In this document: positions 32,770-42,482 of the stretch, in pieces
How the letters are laid out: each line of letters starts with the position of its first letter
Numbering within the stretch: the first letter of the stretch is position 1
NCBI RefSeq assembly: GCF_014200375.1
Contig: NZ_JACHBP010000001.1
Span: 2,170,001 to 2,234,000, forward strand
Reading direction: 5' to 3'
DNA from: Terrimesophilobacter mesophilus
Lineage (GTDB): Bacteria > Actinomycetota > Actinomycetes > Actinomycetales > Microbacteriaceae
Length of the DNA stretch: 64,000 nt
Position numbers and translations under genes: made by a program
The notes under the pieces: generated by a model
The model's database searches: none
What the model was told of the DNA's origin: nothing
The model's input: the letters and a program-made list of their open reading frames with translations, nothing else

Positions 32770-34431
32770 CTAGGTCGTACAGGAGGTGAGTGACCCGACG
32801 GCCGCGCTGAGCACGCCCGTGCCGCCGAGCAACACGACGCTGGTCGCTCCGTACTGGTCGATGGCGTCGAGTACGTTCTGTGGAACGCAGTTCCCCGGCA
32901 CCAGGTAGAGCGGTGCGCCCTGGCTTCCTGCGAGAGCCGCGCCGGAGAGCGCATCGGCGAATCCGGTTCCGACCGCCAGGTACACGGTGTCGGCGTACGA
33001 GATGAACGCCGCGTTGATCGCGAGGGAAGTCGCGTAGCGATTGGCACCGAAGTATCGGTTGACTGTCATGCCGGGCAGTGCGGCAGCGGTCGTGGCTATT
33101 CCATCGCTCAGGACAGCGGATCCTCCAGCGAGGGCGACGTGCGTGGTATTGAAAGCGCTCAGCGTCGTACCCAGCCCCATAGGGATCGATGAACTGCCGC
33201 CGTTGACGAGTACAACGGGGCCGCTCAGGTAGCTGGCCGCGGACGCGGAGGCGAGTGCGTCCGGATAATTGCGGCCATCCGCGAGGAAGACGGTGGGAGC
33301 GTCATAGCCATCCCAGAAGGATTCGAACACGGCTTTTGAGGTCGCATATCGATCGACCCCGGAGATCCGGTGGACGTGGCCGGGGGCAAGGACGTTCAGC
33401 TCATTGAACACTGCGTCGGAGACGACACCCGTGCCACCGATCACGGCAATGTCCTGCGGGTGCAGTCGAACGACCTGCGCCTTCACGGCGGCGGGGAGGG
33501 AGTTCTGCTGTGTGAGGAGGAGGGGAGCGTTGTAGAACGCTGCGGCCGGTGCGGCGCTCAGCGCATCCGGAAAACCGAGCCCGTTCGCCACAAAGACGAC
33601 TGATGCGCTGTCGTATTTTGCCGCAATGAGCGCGCTTGTCTCGAATCGGTCGGCTCCGCCGATTCGAGTGACTGGCGGGTTCAGGCTGAGTTGGGTATCC
33701 ACGTGGGTTGTGACGTTTCCCGCGGTCACCGTCACGAGCTCCGCATCCTCAATGTGGGCGATGTTGTTGTAATACTCGGGGACGTAGTACGGGGGTCCTT
33801 CCACGTCCATGAAGAGGACCTTGTACGAACCCGGAAGCAGGTTGTCGATATTCCAGGCGCCGAGGGCGAATGAACTGTTCGCGACACTTTGCCAGGTATC
33901 GGACACCGGGTTGAGCGCGAGGATGTTGATGACGACCGCGTGCGTGGAATCGGCGGATGAGACGGTCCCGCTGATCCCGCCACTGTGCGGGAGGGCGACA
34001 GACACGTCCACGTTTGACGTGCTCGTGAGGCTGATGGGCGACGCGAGCGCGAAGAATGGCGTCGAGTTGTAATACTCCGTCGCATATCCGGCAACGGGGC
34101 TGCCTGAGTTGACAGTGAGCGTGTAATCGCCGTCGGAGGGAATCGTGGTGAAGTGGTAGTAGCCGCTTCCGTCGGTCACCTCGCTCGTACCAGCGTGTGT
34201 TGTCTTGTTGAGGATGAACATGACGACGTTCGCGATTCCAACGTGTGAGACCGCGTCGGTGACCTGGCCGTGAAGAGCATCCACGAAGGCATGGGCCGGC
34301 GCGCTGCCGATCAGCGCACCAGTGACGGCAAGAAGCGGAATAGCGATGCCGGCGACCATCCGCTTGAACACTGCACGTGGCGTGCGGACGCGCCCGGACT
34401 GCGATGATTCGGATGCCTGCGATGTGTTCAT
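32770..34431 (-). CDS. Cell wall-binding repeat (CWB2) surface protein, paralogue 1
   Basis: A 553-residue secreted protein: signal peptide (cleavage after AHA, about 48), one or two prealbumin-like/Cna-B-type regions (about 52-250, LHGQVTDAVSHVGIANVVMF, GYYHFTTIPSDGDYTL) and three CWB2 repeats from about 254, 345 and 445, each opening like VTRIGGADRFETS and containing FVANGLGFPDALSA and VIGGTGVVSD. CWB2 repeats attach proteins non-covalently to wall polymers, so the N-terminal part would be displayed. It lacks any enzyme domain. Start ATG with AGAGGGCG upstream. Paralogous to the next gene. Confidence 0.88.
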   Translation of the reverse strand: MNTSQASESSQSGRVRTPRAVFKRMVAGIAIPLLAVTGALIGSAPAHAFVDALHGQVTDAVSHVGIANVVMFILNKTTHAGTSEVTDGSGYYHFTTIPSDGDYTLTVNSGSPVAGYATEYYNSTPFFALASPISLTSTSNVDVSVALPHSGGISGTVSSADSTHAVVINILALNPVSDTWQSVANSSFALGAWNIDNLLPGSYKVLFMDVEGPPYYVPEYYNNIAHIEDAELVTVTAGNVTTHVDTQLSLNPPVTRIGGADRFETSALIAAKYDSASVVFVANGLGFPDALSAAPAAAFYNAPLLLTQQNSLPAAVKAQVVRLHPQDIAVIGGTGVVSDAVFNELNVLAPGHVHRISGVDRYATSKAVFESFWDGYDAPTVFLADGRNYPDALASASAASYLSGPVVLVNGGSSSIPMGLGTTLSAFNTTHVALAGGSAVLSDGIATTAAALPGMTVNRYFGANRYATSLAINAAFISYADTVYLAVGTGFADALSGAALAGSQGAPLYLVPGNCVPQNVLDAIDQYGATSVVLLGGTGVLSAAVGSLTSCTT

Positions 34432-34603
34432 GATTCGCCCTCTGGATGAAGTTGTGCACGCACTGCAAAACGAAAGCGGCTAAACGTAGCAGTTCTGCCG
34501 CGGTCCGCGATAGTGAAAATCGCATCGAATTTTGCTACCGAACTGCACAGCATCCACAGAGGAAGAATCGGGTTATACCGAAGCTGACGATGTGGCCATC
34601 CGT

Positions 34604-36328
34604 TCAACTCGCGCAGGGGGTGAGTGCTTCGACTGCGAGGCTGAGGACTCCGGTTCCGCCGAGGAGTACGACGCGGAGCGGGTCGAGGGTATTGATGTCG
34701 TCCAGAACCTGTTGCGGCACGCACGTGCCAGGAGTGAGGTAGAGGGCTCCGCCCTGGTTACCGGCGAGTGCGGCACCGGAGAGAGCGTCGGCGTACCCGG
34801 TGCCGACCGCGAGGAAGACCGTGTCGACATCGGGTGCACCCACATCGACGAAAATGGCACGGTTGACGCTGATCGAGGTCGCGTAGCGGTTCGCACCCCA
34901 GTAGCGATGAACGTCGATGCCGGGCAGTGCGTCGGCGCTCGACGCGATGCCGGCGCTGACGACCGCGGTGCCGCCGGCGATTCGGATGTGTTGGGTGTCG
35001 AACTTGTCGATGAGAGATGCAAGCTCCGGTGTCACGGAACCACTTCCGCCGTTGACCAGGGCGACCGGACCGCCGAGCTTGCCCGCGGCGGATGCTGAGG
35101 CGAGCGCATCCGGGAAGTTCCGCCCATCTGCCAGGAACACATCGGGCACGTCGACGTCGATCCATCCCCCCTCGAAGGCTGGCCCGCCCCACACTTCGTC
35201 AAAGACGGTGCTTGACGTCGCATAACGGTCGGCACCCCACAGTCGTTGGGTGACAGCCGCGAGAGGAACCAGCTCATTGAAGACTGCCGCGGAGATGACC
35301 CCGGTGCCGCCGACGACGTAGATCGTGGAAGGGTTGAGGCGCACGATCTCCGCCTTCACCTCGGCCGGCAGTGAGTTCTGCCTGGTGAGCAGCAAAGGCC
35401 CCCCTTTGTACACGGCGGCGGGCGCCGCGCTCAGCGCATCCGGGTAGCCGAGACCGTTGGCGACGAAGACGACATCGGCACTGGAGTACTCCTGCGCGAT
35501 GCGAGCGCTCGTCTGGAACCGGTCGCTCCCGGCCAGGCGCTCGACGATTGGTGGACCATTGGGAGTGAGCATAGCGTCGATCCCTACCGCACCAGCGGTC
35601 GCCGTGACTACCACCAGTTCAGCATCCTCGAGTTCCCGCTTGTTGTTGTAGAACTCTGCGTGGTAGAGATCAGTCCCGGAATACTGCACAAAGTAAACCT
35701 TGTACGCACCCGGTCCCACGCCGCCGAAGGTATACGGTCCAGGGCCATCGAGGAGCCTGCTCTCCACCGGCTTCCAGGTCGAGTCGGTCGGGTCCAGTAG
35801 GAACAGACGAAGGTAGAACTTGTCGGTTGTGGTCGGTGTCGGAGAGAGGGTCAGTTCCCCTTTGATGCTGTGACCCAACAGGAGCTCGAACGAGAAGGCC
35901 ACATTTGACGCGGGAAGGGAGGAGATGAAGATGGGGGTCGAGTTCGAGGCGATCGGAGTCCAGGACGGGTTGTAGTATCCGGAGACATATTTGCCCGTTG
36001 GGTCATCGGCAAGGACGTAGTACGAACCGGGGTCCGGGCCGTAGCCCAGATCGAGGAATGAGTAGTAACCGGACGCGTCGGTGGTCGCATGCTCATAAAC
36101 GCCGGAGCTGTAGTTGACAAGAACGATTTCTACGCCCTGGACTGGCTCGTGGGTGTCGGCGCCGGTCACGACACCGTGCAACGAGTTCTCGGCGGCATGC
36201 GCTGTTCCCGCTGTAACGACAACTCCGGAGAGCGCTGTAGCGGCGACGGCGATCGCGGCGAGCGCCCGGCGAAGTCGACTTCGGCTGCGCTGAACCCGGG
36301 TCTCGGATGCTGCGGTGCTGCTCATCAT
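34604..36328 (-). CDS. Cell wall-binding repeat (CWB2) surface protein, paralogue 2
   Basis: A 574-residue protein with the same layout as its downstream neighbour: signal peptide (cleavage after AHA, about 45), carboxypeptidase-regulatory-like repeats (LHGVVTGADTHEPVQGVEIVL, GYYSFLDLGYGPDPGSYYV) and three C-terminal CWB2 repeats from about 273 (VERLAGSDRFQTSARIAQEY, FVANGLGYPDALSA). GGGAGACGC precedes the ATG. The two genes are separated by 172 bases with no second feature. They most likely arose by tandem duplication. Wall-polymer anchoring links them to the glycopolymer made at 6897-14656. Confidence 0.88.
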   Translation of the reverse strand: MMSSTAASETRVQRSRSRLRRALAAIAVAATALSGVVVTAGTAHAAENSLHGVVTGADTHEPVQGVEIVLVNYSSGVYEHATTDASGYYSFLDLGYGPDPGSYYVLADDPTGKYVSGYYNPSWTPIASNSTPIFISSLPASNVAFSFELLLGHSIKGELTLSPTPTTTDKFYLRLFLLDPTDSTWKPVESRLLDGPGPYTFGGVGPGAYKVYFVQYSGTDLYHAEFYNNKRELEDAELVVVTATAGAVGIDAMLTPNGPPIVERLAGSDRFQTSARIAQEYSSADVVFVANGLGYPDALSAAPAAVYKGGPLLLTRQNSLPAEVKAEIVRLNPSTIYVVGGTGVISAAVFNELVPLAAVTQRLWGADRYATSSTVFDEVWGGPAFEGGWIDVDVPDVFLADGRNFPDALASASAAGKLGGPVALVNGGSGSVTPELASLIDKFDTQHIRIAGGTAVVSAGIASSADALPGIDVHRYWGANRYATSISVNRAIFVDVGAPDVDTVFLAVGTGYADALSGAALAGNQGGALYLTPGTCVPQQVLDDINTLDPLRVVLLGGTGVLSLAVEALTPCAS

Positions 36329-36431
36329 TGCGTCTCCCTGGTGGGAACGTGCCTTTGTGGGGCGTGAAGGCTGCGCAAAGATTAGCAGCGTGCGCCGCCG
36401 TGGCGATAGGGGAAAGCGAATCCTCTTCGCG

Positions 36432-37073
36432 TCAGGCCGGTTCGTGATTGACGAACAGCACCGCAGCGCCGAGTCCGATCATCATTGCGCCACCGGTCGC
36501 GCTGAGTGTCGCAATGCGTTTCGGCGACCGGGCGAACCAGTCGCGCGCAGCACCCGCGGCAAGCGCCCATGCGCTATCCGACACGAGCGCCACGATGACG
36601 AACACGACCCCGAGCAACAGGATCTGAAGCGGAATACCGCCAGCCGTATGGTCGACGAACAGCGGAAGGACCGCCACCATGAAGATGATCGACTTCGCGT
36701 TCGTGACACCGACCACGAATCCCTCCCAGACCGTGCGCCAGGCGCCGCGACGCGCGACGGGTGCCGTGACGGCATCCGCTTTCTGACGGCGATGCCGGAT
36801 CGCCTGGATGCCGAGGAAGATGATGTATGCGGCCCCGGCGAACTTCACGATCGTGAACGCGACGACGGATTCCTCGAGCAGGCTGCCGAGTCCGAAGGCG
36901 ATCGCGATCGAGATCACGAGGGCTCCGGCGGCGTTCCCGACGACGCTCAGGAGCCCGCCGACCCGGCCAAGCGAAAGCGAGCGCCCGATGGTGAACAGCA
37001 CGCTCGGTCCAGGGATGACGATGAGCGGGATCGACGCGAGGCCGAACGCGAGGAGGTTGGCTGCCGGGATCAT
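36432..37073 (-). CDS. LysE/RhtB family amino-acid exporter
   Basis: A 213-residue exporter with six hydrophobic helices. The PGPSVLFTIGRSLSLGRVGGLLSVVGNAAG block and GVTNAKSIIFMVAVLPLFV are characteristic of LysE/RhtB transporters that export amino acids or analogues. The ATG at 37073 lies 5 bases after a minus-strand TAACAT box that sits in the end of the upstream MFS gene. The substrate is unknown. Confidence 0.9.
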   Translation of the reverse strand: MIPAANLLAFGLASIPLIVIPGPSVLFTIGRSLSLGRVGGLLSVVGNAAGALVISIAIAFGLGSLLEESVVAFTIVKFAGAAYIIFLGIQAIRHRRQKADAVTAPVARRGAWRTVWEGFVVGVTNAKSIIFMVAVLPLFVDHTAGGIPLQILLLGVVFVIVALVSDSAWALAAGAARDWFARSPKRIATLSATGGAMMIGLGAAVLFVNHEPA

Positions 37074-37081
37074 AGGAAATG

Positions 37082-38323
37082 TTAGCGCCGGCGCGGCACA
37101 TACCGCGGCAGGTACCGCCACAGGATGCCGGCGCCGACGAGACCCAGGATGCCCATGACCCCGCTTGCGAACGAGAGCGAGACGAGCGCGGTGATACCCG
37201 AGATCGCCAGGGGGGCGGCGGCTCCACCGGCATCCGAAGTGAAGCGCCACGCGCCGAGAAATGGCGCCGGATCCTTCTTGTCGGCGAGGTCGGCGCCGAG
37301 GGTCATGAGCAGCCCGGTCCCGAACCCGTTGGCCACGCCGAGCGCCATCGTGATGCCGATGAACCATGCGGAGTTGGCGGAGAGGTCGTGGGTGAACGCG
37401 AGCACGAGCTGCCCGAGCCCGAGCCCGATCATCGACGGCAGGGCCGTCCACATCCGCCCCCACCGGTCCATGATCTGACCGGTCGTATAGAAGAGCGCGA
37501 AGTCGAGGGCACCGGCGATGCCGATGATGAGGGCCGTGTTGGCATCCGAGATGCCGATGCTCACCGCCCAGAGGGGAACGAGGACCTGCCGGCTCGCGCG
37601 TAGCGCTCCGACGAGGAGCGCGCCGGATCCGAGTCGGGCGAGTACGCCGCGGTTCTTGACGATCGTCTGGAACAAGCCGTGGGATTCGCGCTCGAGGAGG
37701 ATTTCGCCTTCACGCTGCCCGGATGCTGCGAGCCTCGGACGGAACGTGGCCTCGGGGTCTCGGAGGAAGACCAGCAGCAGTGCAGCGACGAGGCAGCCGG
37801 CGACGTGCACCCAGAAGGCCGAGGACGTCGAGCCGGTGAGGTGGATGACCGCCGCGGCGAGGAATGGACCGATGAAGAGACCGAGACGGAAGCTGCCCCC
37901 GAGGATGGAGAGGGCGCGGGCGCGGAAGGCGACCGGAACGAAGCTCGTCATGAATGCGTGGCGCGCGAGCCCGAAGACCGCGGTCGCGAGGCCGATGAGG
38001 AAGATCGCGAATCCCAGGACCCATGCATTCGGCGAGAGCATGGCGAGCGCGAGCCCGACGATCGACAGGAGGGCCGCATAGATCATGCTCGCGCGTTCGC
38101 CGATCCTGCTGATGATCCAGCCGCTCGGCACATCGCCGAAGAGCTGGCCGACCGTGATCATCGCGGCGATGAGGCCGGCGACCGCAAGCTGCGCGCCCAG
38201 ATTGTGGGCGACGATCGGGATGATCGGGATGATGGCGCCCTCGCCGATCGAGAACGCCAGAGTCGGCAGAATGGCGGGGAGTGCGATGGAGACGAAGCGG
38301 AATGGGGGCTCGTCGGTCGACAT
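37082..38323 (-). CDS. MFS transporter
   Basis: A 413-residue major facilitator with 12 predicted helices. The loop 2-3 motif reads ITVGQLFGDVPSGWIISRIGERAS (the GxLaDrxGrk-type sequence), with a long charged central loop (about 190-215). It is probably a drug or metabolite efflux pump, but substrate cannot be read. The ATG at 38323 is 8 bases from a TAGCAT box; the open frame above it (to 38866) is antisense to prfB and rejected. Confidence 0.86.
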   Translation of the reverse strand: MSTDEPPFRFVSIALPAILPTLAFSIGEGAIIPIIPIVAHNLGAQLAVAGLIAAMITVGQLFGDVPSGWIISRIGERASMIYAALLSIVGLALAMLSPNAWVLGFAIFLIGLATAVFGLARHAFMTSFVPVAFRARALSILGGSFRLGLFIGPFLAAAVIHLTGSTSSAFWVHVAGCLVAALLLVFLRDPEATFRPRLAASGQREGEILLERESHGLFQTIVKNRGVLARLGSGALLVGALRASRQVLVPLWAVSIGISDANTALIIGIAGALDFALFYTTGQIMDRWGRMWTALPSMIGLGLGQLVLAFTHDLSANSAWFIGITMALGVANGFGTGLLMTLGADLADKKDPAPFLGAWRFTSDAGGAAAPLAISGITALVSLSFASGVMGILGLVGAGILWRYLPRYVPRRR

Positions 38324-38331
38324 CGTCTCCG

Positions 38332-38357
38332 ATGCTACCCCGGTGCGCAGGTAGTCT
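38332..38357. promoter_or_regulatory. Divergent -10 boxes for the MFS gene and prfB
   Basis: TAGCAT on the minus strand (38332-38337) is 8 bases before the MFS ATG. TAGTCT on the plus strand (38352-38357) is 9 bases before the prfB ATG. Only 43 bases separate the two start codons. Confidence 0.45.
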
Positions 38358-38366
38358 TGAGCAGAC

Positions 38367-39467
38367 ATGAACGAGCTCGACATTTCAGAAGACCTGGCCG
38401 CGCTGCGCTCGACCTTCGCGGACATCCGCTCGGTCGTCGGGGTGGAGAGGCTCGAGTCGGATATCGCCGACCTCAGCCGGCAGGCCGGGGCGCCGGACCT
38501 CTGGGACGACCCGGACACGGCGCAGAAGGTGACGAGCGCGCTGAGCCATCGGCAGGCGGAGCTCGCGAAGATCACGAGCATCGAGCAGCGGCTGGATGAC
38601 CTCGAGGTCATGGCGCAGCTCGCGAACGAGGAGTCGGACGAGTCGGTCGCGGAGGAAGTTCGCACCGAGCTCGCGAGCGTCCGGAAACTGCTCGGCGAGC
38701 TCGAAGTGCAGACGCTTCTCAACGGAGAATGGGATGCCCTGCCCGCTGTCATCACCATCCGTGCGGGTGCCGGCGGCGTGGACGCTGCGGATTTTGCGGA
38801 GATGCTCCAGCGCATGTACCTGCGATGGGCGGACCAGCACGGGTATACGACCCGCGTGCTCGACACGAGCTATGCGGAAGAGGCCGGCATCAAGTCGACC
38901 ACGATCGAAGTGGACGCACCGTACGCCTTCGGAACCCTGAGCGTCGAGGCGGGAACCCACCGCCTCGTGCGCATGAGCCCCTTCAACTCGGCAGGCAAGC
39001 GACAGACGAGCTTCGCCGCGGTCGAGGTCATTCCTCTCATCGAGGAGGCGGGCGAGATCGAGATCCCGGAGAACGACATCCGCGTGGATGTGTTCCGCTC
39101 GAGCGGGCCCGGCGGCCAGTCGGTGAACACGACCGACTCGGCCGTGCGCATCACCCACCTACCCACCGGCACGGTCGTCTCCATGCAGAACGAGAAGAGC
39201 CAGATCCAGAACCGCGCAGCGGCCATGCGCGTGCTGCAGTCCCGATTGCTCGTGCTGCAGCGCGAGCAGGAGGCGGCGACGAAGAAGGAGCTCGCCGGCG
39301 TCATCACGGCATCCTGGGGCGACCAGATGCGCAGTTACGTCCTCGCGCCGTACCAGATGGTCAAGGACCTGCGCACCGAATTCGAGGTCAATAACCCCTC
39401 CTCCGTGTTCGACGGCGACCTCGACGGATTCATCTCGGCCGGCATCCGGTGGCGCAAGCGCAAGTAG
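38367..39467 (+). CDS. prfB: Peptide chain release factor 2
   Basis: Terminates translation at UGA and UAA. The 366-residue protein contains the tripeptide SPF (in [12 protein letters not shown]) that reads the stop codon and GPGGQSVN, the GGQ loop that triggers peptidyl-tRNA hydrolysis. The reading frame is continuous from ATG, so the programmed +1 frameshift of many bacterial prfB genes is absent, as in many actinobacteria. It precedes ftsE-ftsX-smpB, the usual order. Confidence 0.95.
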   Translation: MNELDISEDLAALRSTFADIRSVVGVERLESDIADLSRQAGAPDLWDDPDTAQKVTSALSHRQAELAKITSIEQRLDDLEVMAQLANEESDESVAEEVRTELASVRKLLGELEVQTLLNGEWDALPAVITIRAGAGGVDAADFAEMLQRMYLRWADQHGYTTRVLDTSYAEEAGIKSTTIEVDAPYAFGTLSVEAGTHRLVRMSPFNSAGKRQTSFAAVEVIPLIEEAGEIEIPENDIRVDVFRSSGPGGQSVNTTDSAVRITHLPTGTVVSMQNEKSQIQNRAAAMRVLQSRLLVLQREQEAATKKELAGVITASWGDQMRSYVLAPYQMVKDLRTEFEVNNPSSVFDGDLDGFISAGIRWRKRK

Positions 39468-39500
39468 CGAGTCGCTACCGGGCATCGGCGGGGCCGTGCC

Positions 39501-39506
39501 TAGGCT
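39501..39506 (+). promoter_or_regulatory. -10 box for ftsE
   Basis: TAGGCT, 9 bases before the ftsE ATG. Confidence 0.4.
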
Positions 39507-39515
39507 CGTAGGGTC

Positions 39516-40262
39516 ATGATTCGATTCGACCAGGTCACCAAGCTCTACGCGGGTAACAACCGCCCGGCCCTCAATTCGGTCACGCTGGAGATCCTGCGCG
39601 GCGAGTTCGTCTTCCTCGTCGGCGCCTCTGGCAGCGGCAAGTCCAGTTTTCTGCGACTCGTCCTCAAGGAGGAGAACCCGTCGAAGGGCCAGATCCACGT
39701 GCTCGGCCAGAATCTCGGCAAGCTCACGAGCCGCAAGGTACCGTACTTCCGGCGCAACCTCGGCGTCGTGTTCCAGGACTTCCGCCTCCTGCCTCAGAAA
39801 TCGGTCTTCGACAACGTTGCCTTCTCGCTCCAGGTCATCGGCAAGTCGAAGGGATTCATCCAGGAAGCGGTTCCGGATGTCCTGAAGATGGTCGGTCTGG
39901 CAGGCAAGTCCGGCAGGCTCCCGCACGAGCTGTCCGGCGGCGAGCAGCAGCGCGTCGCGATCGCCCGCGCGATCGTGAACAAGCCGGCGATCCTGCTCGC
40001 GGACGAACCGACAGGGAACCTCGACCCGTCGACGAGCGCGGGCATCATGACCCTGCTCGAACGCATCAGCGGTGGGGGGACCACCGTCCTCATGGCCACG
40101 CATGACGCGGGCATCGTCGACCAGATGAAGCGTCGCGTGATCGAACTCGTGAGCGGCCAGATCGTCCGCGACGAGCGGCAGGGCGGCTACCAGACCCAGG
40201 CGCTTCCCGTCCAGCGGCAGGCTCCACCGCCCACGGAGACCGGGCTGGGGGCACAGCGATGA
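39516..40262 (+). CDS. ftsE: Cell division ABC ATPase FtsE
   Basis: The ATPase of the FtsEX complex that activates peptidoglycan hydrolases during division. It has [16 protein letters not shown] (Walker A), the signature [17 protein letters not shown], Walker [13 protein letters not shown] and MATHDAGI. The 248-residue length includes a C-terminal Gln/Pro-rich tail ([14 protein letters not shown]) longer than in E. coli FtsE. The stop overlaps ftsX by 4 bases (ATGA). Confidence 0.95.
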   Translation: MIRFDQVTKLYAGNNRPALNSVTLEILRGEFVFLVGASGSGKSSFLRLVLKEENPSKGQIHVLGQNLGKLTSRKVPYFRRNLGVVFQDFRLLPQKSVFDNVAFSLQVIGKSKGFIQEAVPDVLKMVGLAGKSGRLPHELSGGEQQRVAIARAIVNKPAILLADEPTGNLDPSTSAGIMTLLERISGGGTTVLMATHDAGIVDQMKRRVIELVSGQIVRDERQGGYQTQALPVQRQAPPPTETGLGAQR

Positions 40263-41173
40263 GGGTCGGTCTGGTCCTCTCCGAGGTCGGCCAGGGCCTT
40301 CGCCGGAATGTGTCGATGGTCGTCTCGATCATCCTCGTGACGTTCATCTCCCTCACCTTCGTCGGGGCGGCGATCCTGCTGCAGCAGCAGATCAACCAGA
40401 TGAAGGGGTACTGGTACGACCGGGCGCAGGTCGCCGTGTACCTGTGCACCCAATACGACGAGGGCGGCAACTGCAACTCGGTCGAAGCGACGCCGGAGCA
40501 GAAGGCGAACATCGAGCAACAACTGAAGTCCGCGGTGCTCGCACCGCTCATCAAGCGGTACGACTTCGAGGACCATGACGCCGGATATGCGAGGTACCAG
40601 CAGCAGTTCTCGTCCTCGGAGTCGAGCGGATTCGTCACCCCGGACTTCATCCCCGAGACGTTCTGGGTGAGCCTGAAAGACCCATCCCAGTCGGATGCGA
40701 TCGTCGAGCGGCTCTCCGGTGTTGCGGGCGTCGAGGAGGTGTTCGACCAGCGCAAGTACCTCCAGCCGATCTTCGACGCCTTGAACGCCGCGAGCTACAC
40801 AGCGATCGGTATCGCGGGCCTCATGCTGATCGCGGCTGTGCTGCTCATCGCCACGACGATCCGGCTGAGTGCGTTCAGTCGCCGCAGGGAGCTCGGAATC
40901 ATGAGACTCGTGGGAGCATCCAACCGGTTCATCCAGACGCCGTTCGTGCTCGAGGGCGTTGTCGCGGCCCTCATCGGGTCTGTGCTCGCGAGCGGCGCGA
41001 TCGTCGCGATCGTGCACTTCTTCGTGCAGGGGTACCTCAACGCGACGCCGTCGGCGACCCCGTTCGTGGACCTCGGAGATGCCTTCATCGTCGTTCCGAT
41101 CCTTATCATGGGCGGAATCTGTCTTGCCGCGCTGTCGGCGGCCGTCGCCATCCGCCGCTACCTGCGGGTCTGA
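40259..41173 (+). CDS. ftsX: Cell division membrane protein FtsX
   Basis: A 304-residue partner of FtsE with four helices: one near 22-42, a large extracellular domain (about 45-180) and three C-terminal helices from about 182. The extracellular domain contains two cysteines ([15 protein letters not shown]) likely to form a disulphide, as in actinobacterial FtsX. It binds a peptidoglycan hydrolase or its adaptor outside the cell, though no such gene lies in the window. Confidence 0.94.
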   Translation: MRVGLVLSEVGQGLRRNVSMVVSIILVTFISLTFVGAAILLQQQINQMKGYWYDRAQVAVYLCTQYDEGGNCNSVEATPEQKANIEQQLKSAVLAPLIKRYDFEDHDAGYARYQQQFSSSESSGFVTPDFIPETFWVSLKDPSQSDAIVERLSGVAGVEEVFDQRKYLQPIFDALNAASYTAIGIAGLMLIAAVLLIATTIRLSAFSRRRELGIMRLVGASNRFIQTPFVLEGVVAALIGSVLASGAIVAIVHFFVQGYLNATPSATPFVDLGDAFIVVPILIMGGICLAALSAAVAIRRYLRV

Positions 41174-41200
41174 CCCTTCGCGGTAGGCTGCGTCGCGCGC

Positions 41201-41217
41201 TAGACTGGACGGCTGCC
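41201..41217 (+). promoter_or_regulatory. smpB promoter segment shared with ssrA
   Basis: The 17 bases TAGACTGGACGGCTGCC start with a good -10 box. They match 44006-44022 upstream of tmRNA with one difference. The smpB GTG is 62 bases further on, after AGGAG, so this transcript is not leaderless. Confidence 0.5.
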
Positions 41218-41278
41218 TGCGCGACCCGCGCAGCCGCATCCGTATCAGCATCCGCTTTCATCACTCAGGAGTTGCACC

Positions 41279-41755
41279 GTGCCCAGGGAACGCGGCGAGA
41301 AGGTCGTCGCCACCAACCGCAAGGCGCGGCACGACTATGCCATCGAGGACACCTACGAGGCCGGGCTCGTGCTGACCGGCAGCGAGGTCAAGTCGCTGCG
41401 AGAGGGCCGCGCGAGTCTCGTCGACGGCTACGCCTTCATCGACAGGGGCGAGGCGTGGCTGGATGCCGTGCACATTCCCGAATACGTCGGCGGCACCTGG
41501 AACAACCACGCCCCGCGCCGCAAACGCAAGCTGCTGCTGCACAAGGCGCAGATCCTCAAGATCCACAACAAGGTCAAGGAGGGCGGCTACACGCTCGTGC
41601 CGCTGCGGTTGTACTTCAGCGACGGTCGCGCGAAGGTCGAGCTCGCCGTCGCCAAGGGCAAGCGCGAGTACGACAAACGGCAGACGCTGCGCGAGCGGCA
41701 GGACAACCGCGAGGCCCAGCGCGCCATGTCGAGCCGCAAGAACCTCGGGGACTGA
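41279..41755 (+). CDS. smpB: SsrA-binding protein
   Basis: The protein partner of tmRNA in rescue of stalled ribosomes. The 158-residue protein has [35 protein letters not shown], the HKAQILKI region and a Lys/Arg-rich C-terminal helix ([16 protein letters not shown]) that occupies the empty mRNA channel. GTG at 41279 has AGGAG upstream. tmRNA itself lies 2.3 kb downstream. Confidence 0.95.
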   Translation: MPRERGEKVVATNRKARHDYAIEDTYEAGLVLTGSEVKSLREGRASLVDGYAFIDRGEAWLDAVHIPEYVGGTWNNHAPRRKRKLLLHKAQILKIHNKVKEGGYTLVPLRLYFSDGRAKVELAVAKGKREYDKRQTLRERQDNREAQRAMSSRKNLGD

Positions 41756-41756
41756 C

Positions 41757-42437
41757 TCAGCTCGCCACGAACCTCGCATCGACGACCGCGGCGATCTCGA
41801 TGTCCTCCGGTTTGAGCGAGAGCTCCGGGCTGCCTCCGGCATCCATCGCCTTGAATGCGCGAGACGATGACGCGAACTGCATGCCGCCCCCGGATGCCCC
41901 CACCTGGTCCCCGAGCATGCCCGGATCCGCGATCGCCACGGCCCGCACGGAACCGAGCCCGATGCTCTGTGCGTAGACGGTCGCCTTGTCCACGGCGTCC
42001 CTGACCGCGCGCGAGCGCACCTCGGTTGTCACCGACGTCTTCCGGGCCTCGGTGAGCGCCCACTCGATCGAGCCGATCGTGACCCCGTCGCGGGCGGCGA
42101 GGTCCTCGAGAAAGCGGGCGAGTGCGTCGAAGTCGCTGAACTTCGCGGAGAAGCCGATGCGGGCATGAAACACGACGGGAAGCTGCTTGCCCTCCTGGTT
42201 CCACGGCCGATCGCCCCACACCTGGACGCTGTCGCTCGACCACCAGGTGACGGGCCCCTTCTTGCCGTCGTGGAGTGCAGTGACGCGGCCCCGCACGTCT
42301 TCAGCGGCCGCATTCACCGCAGCGAAGACCGGCTCTCGACTCGGGCCGTCGAAGTGGATGGCAATGTGCACCGTCGCGCGCTCGGCGGGATGGAAGGCGG
42401 AGTGCTGCCCCTGAACGGTGATCGTCGTCTCGGTCAT
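41757..42437 (-). CDS. SIMPL domain (DUF541) protein
   Basis: A 226-residue SIMPL-domain protein (ITVQGQHSAFHPAERATVHIAI at the start; RSRAVRDAVDKATVYAQSIGLG in the conserved helix). Most relatives are secreted or periplasmic, but no signal peptide is visible here, so it is probably cytoplasmic. Family function is poorly understood. TAGTCT (42444-42449, minus strand) lies 6 bases from the ATG. It sits convergent to smpB with only one base between stops. Confidence 0.82.
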   Translation of the reverse strand: MTETTITVQGQHSAFHPAERATVHIAIHFDGPSREPVFAAVNAAAEDVRGRVTALHDGKKGPVTWWSSDSVQVWGDRPWNQEGKQLPVVFHARIGFSAKFSDFDALARFLEDLAARDGVTIGSIEWALTEARKTSVTTEVRSRAVRDAVDKATVYAQSIGLGSVRAVAIADPGMLGDQVGASGGGMQFASSSRAFKAMDAGGSPELSLKPEDIEIAAVVDARFVAS

Positions 42438-42482
42438 GACGCCAGACTATCCGCGTCACGACCGAGACTCACCAGCTGACGA

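Noticed and set aside
38367-38450. Programmed +1 frameshift in prfB
   Set aside because: The reading frame is continuous from ATG to the stop, with no internal UGA near codon 25.
38324-38866. The N-terminal extension of the MFS frame to 38866
   Set aside because: It is antisense to prfB; the ATG at 38323 has a good -10 box.
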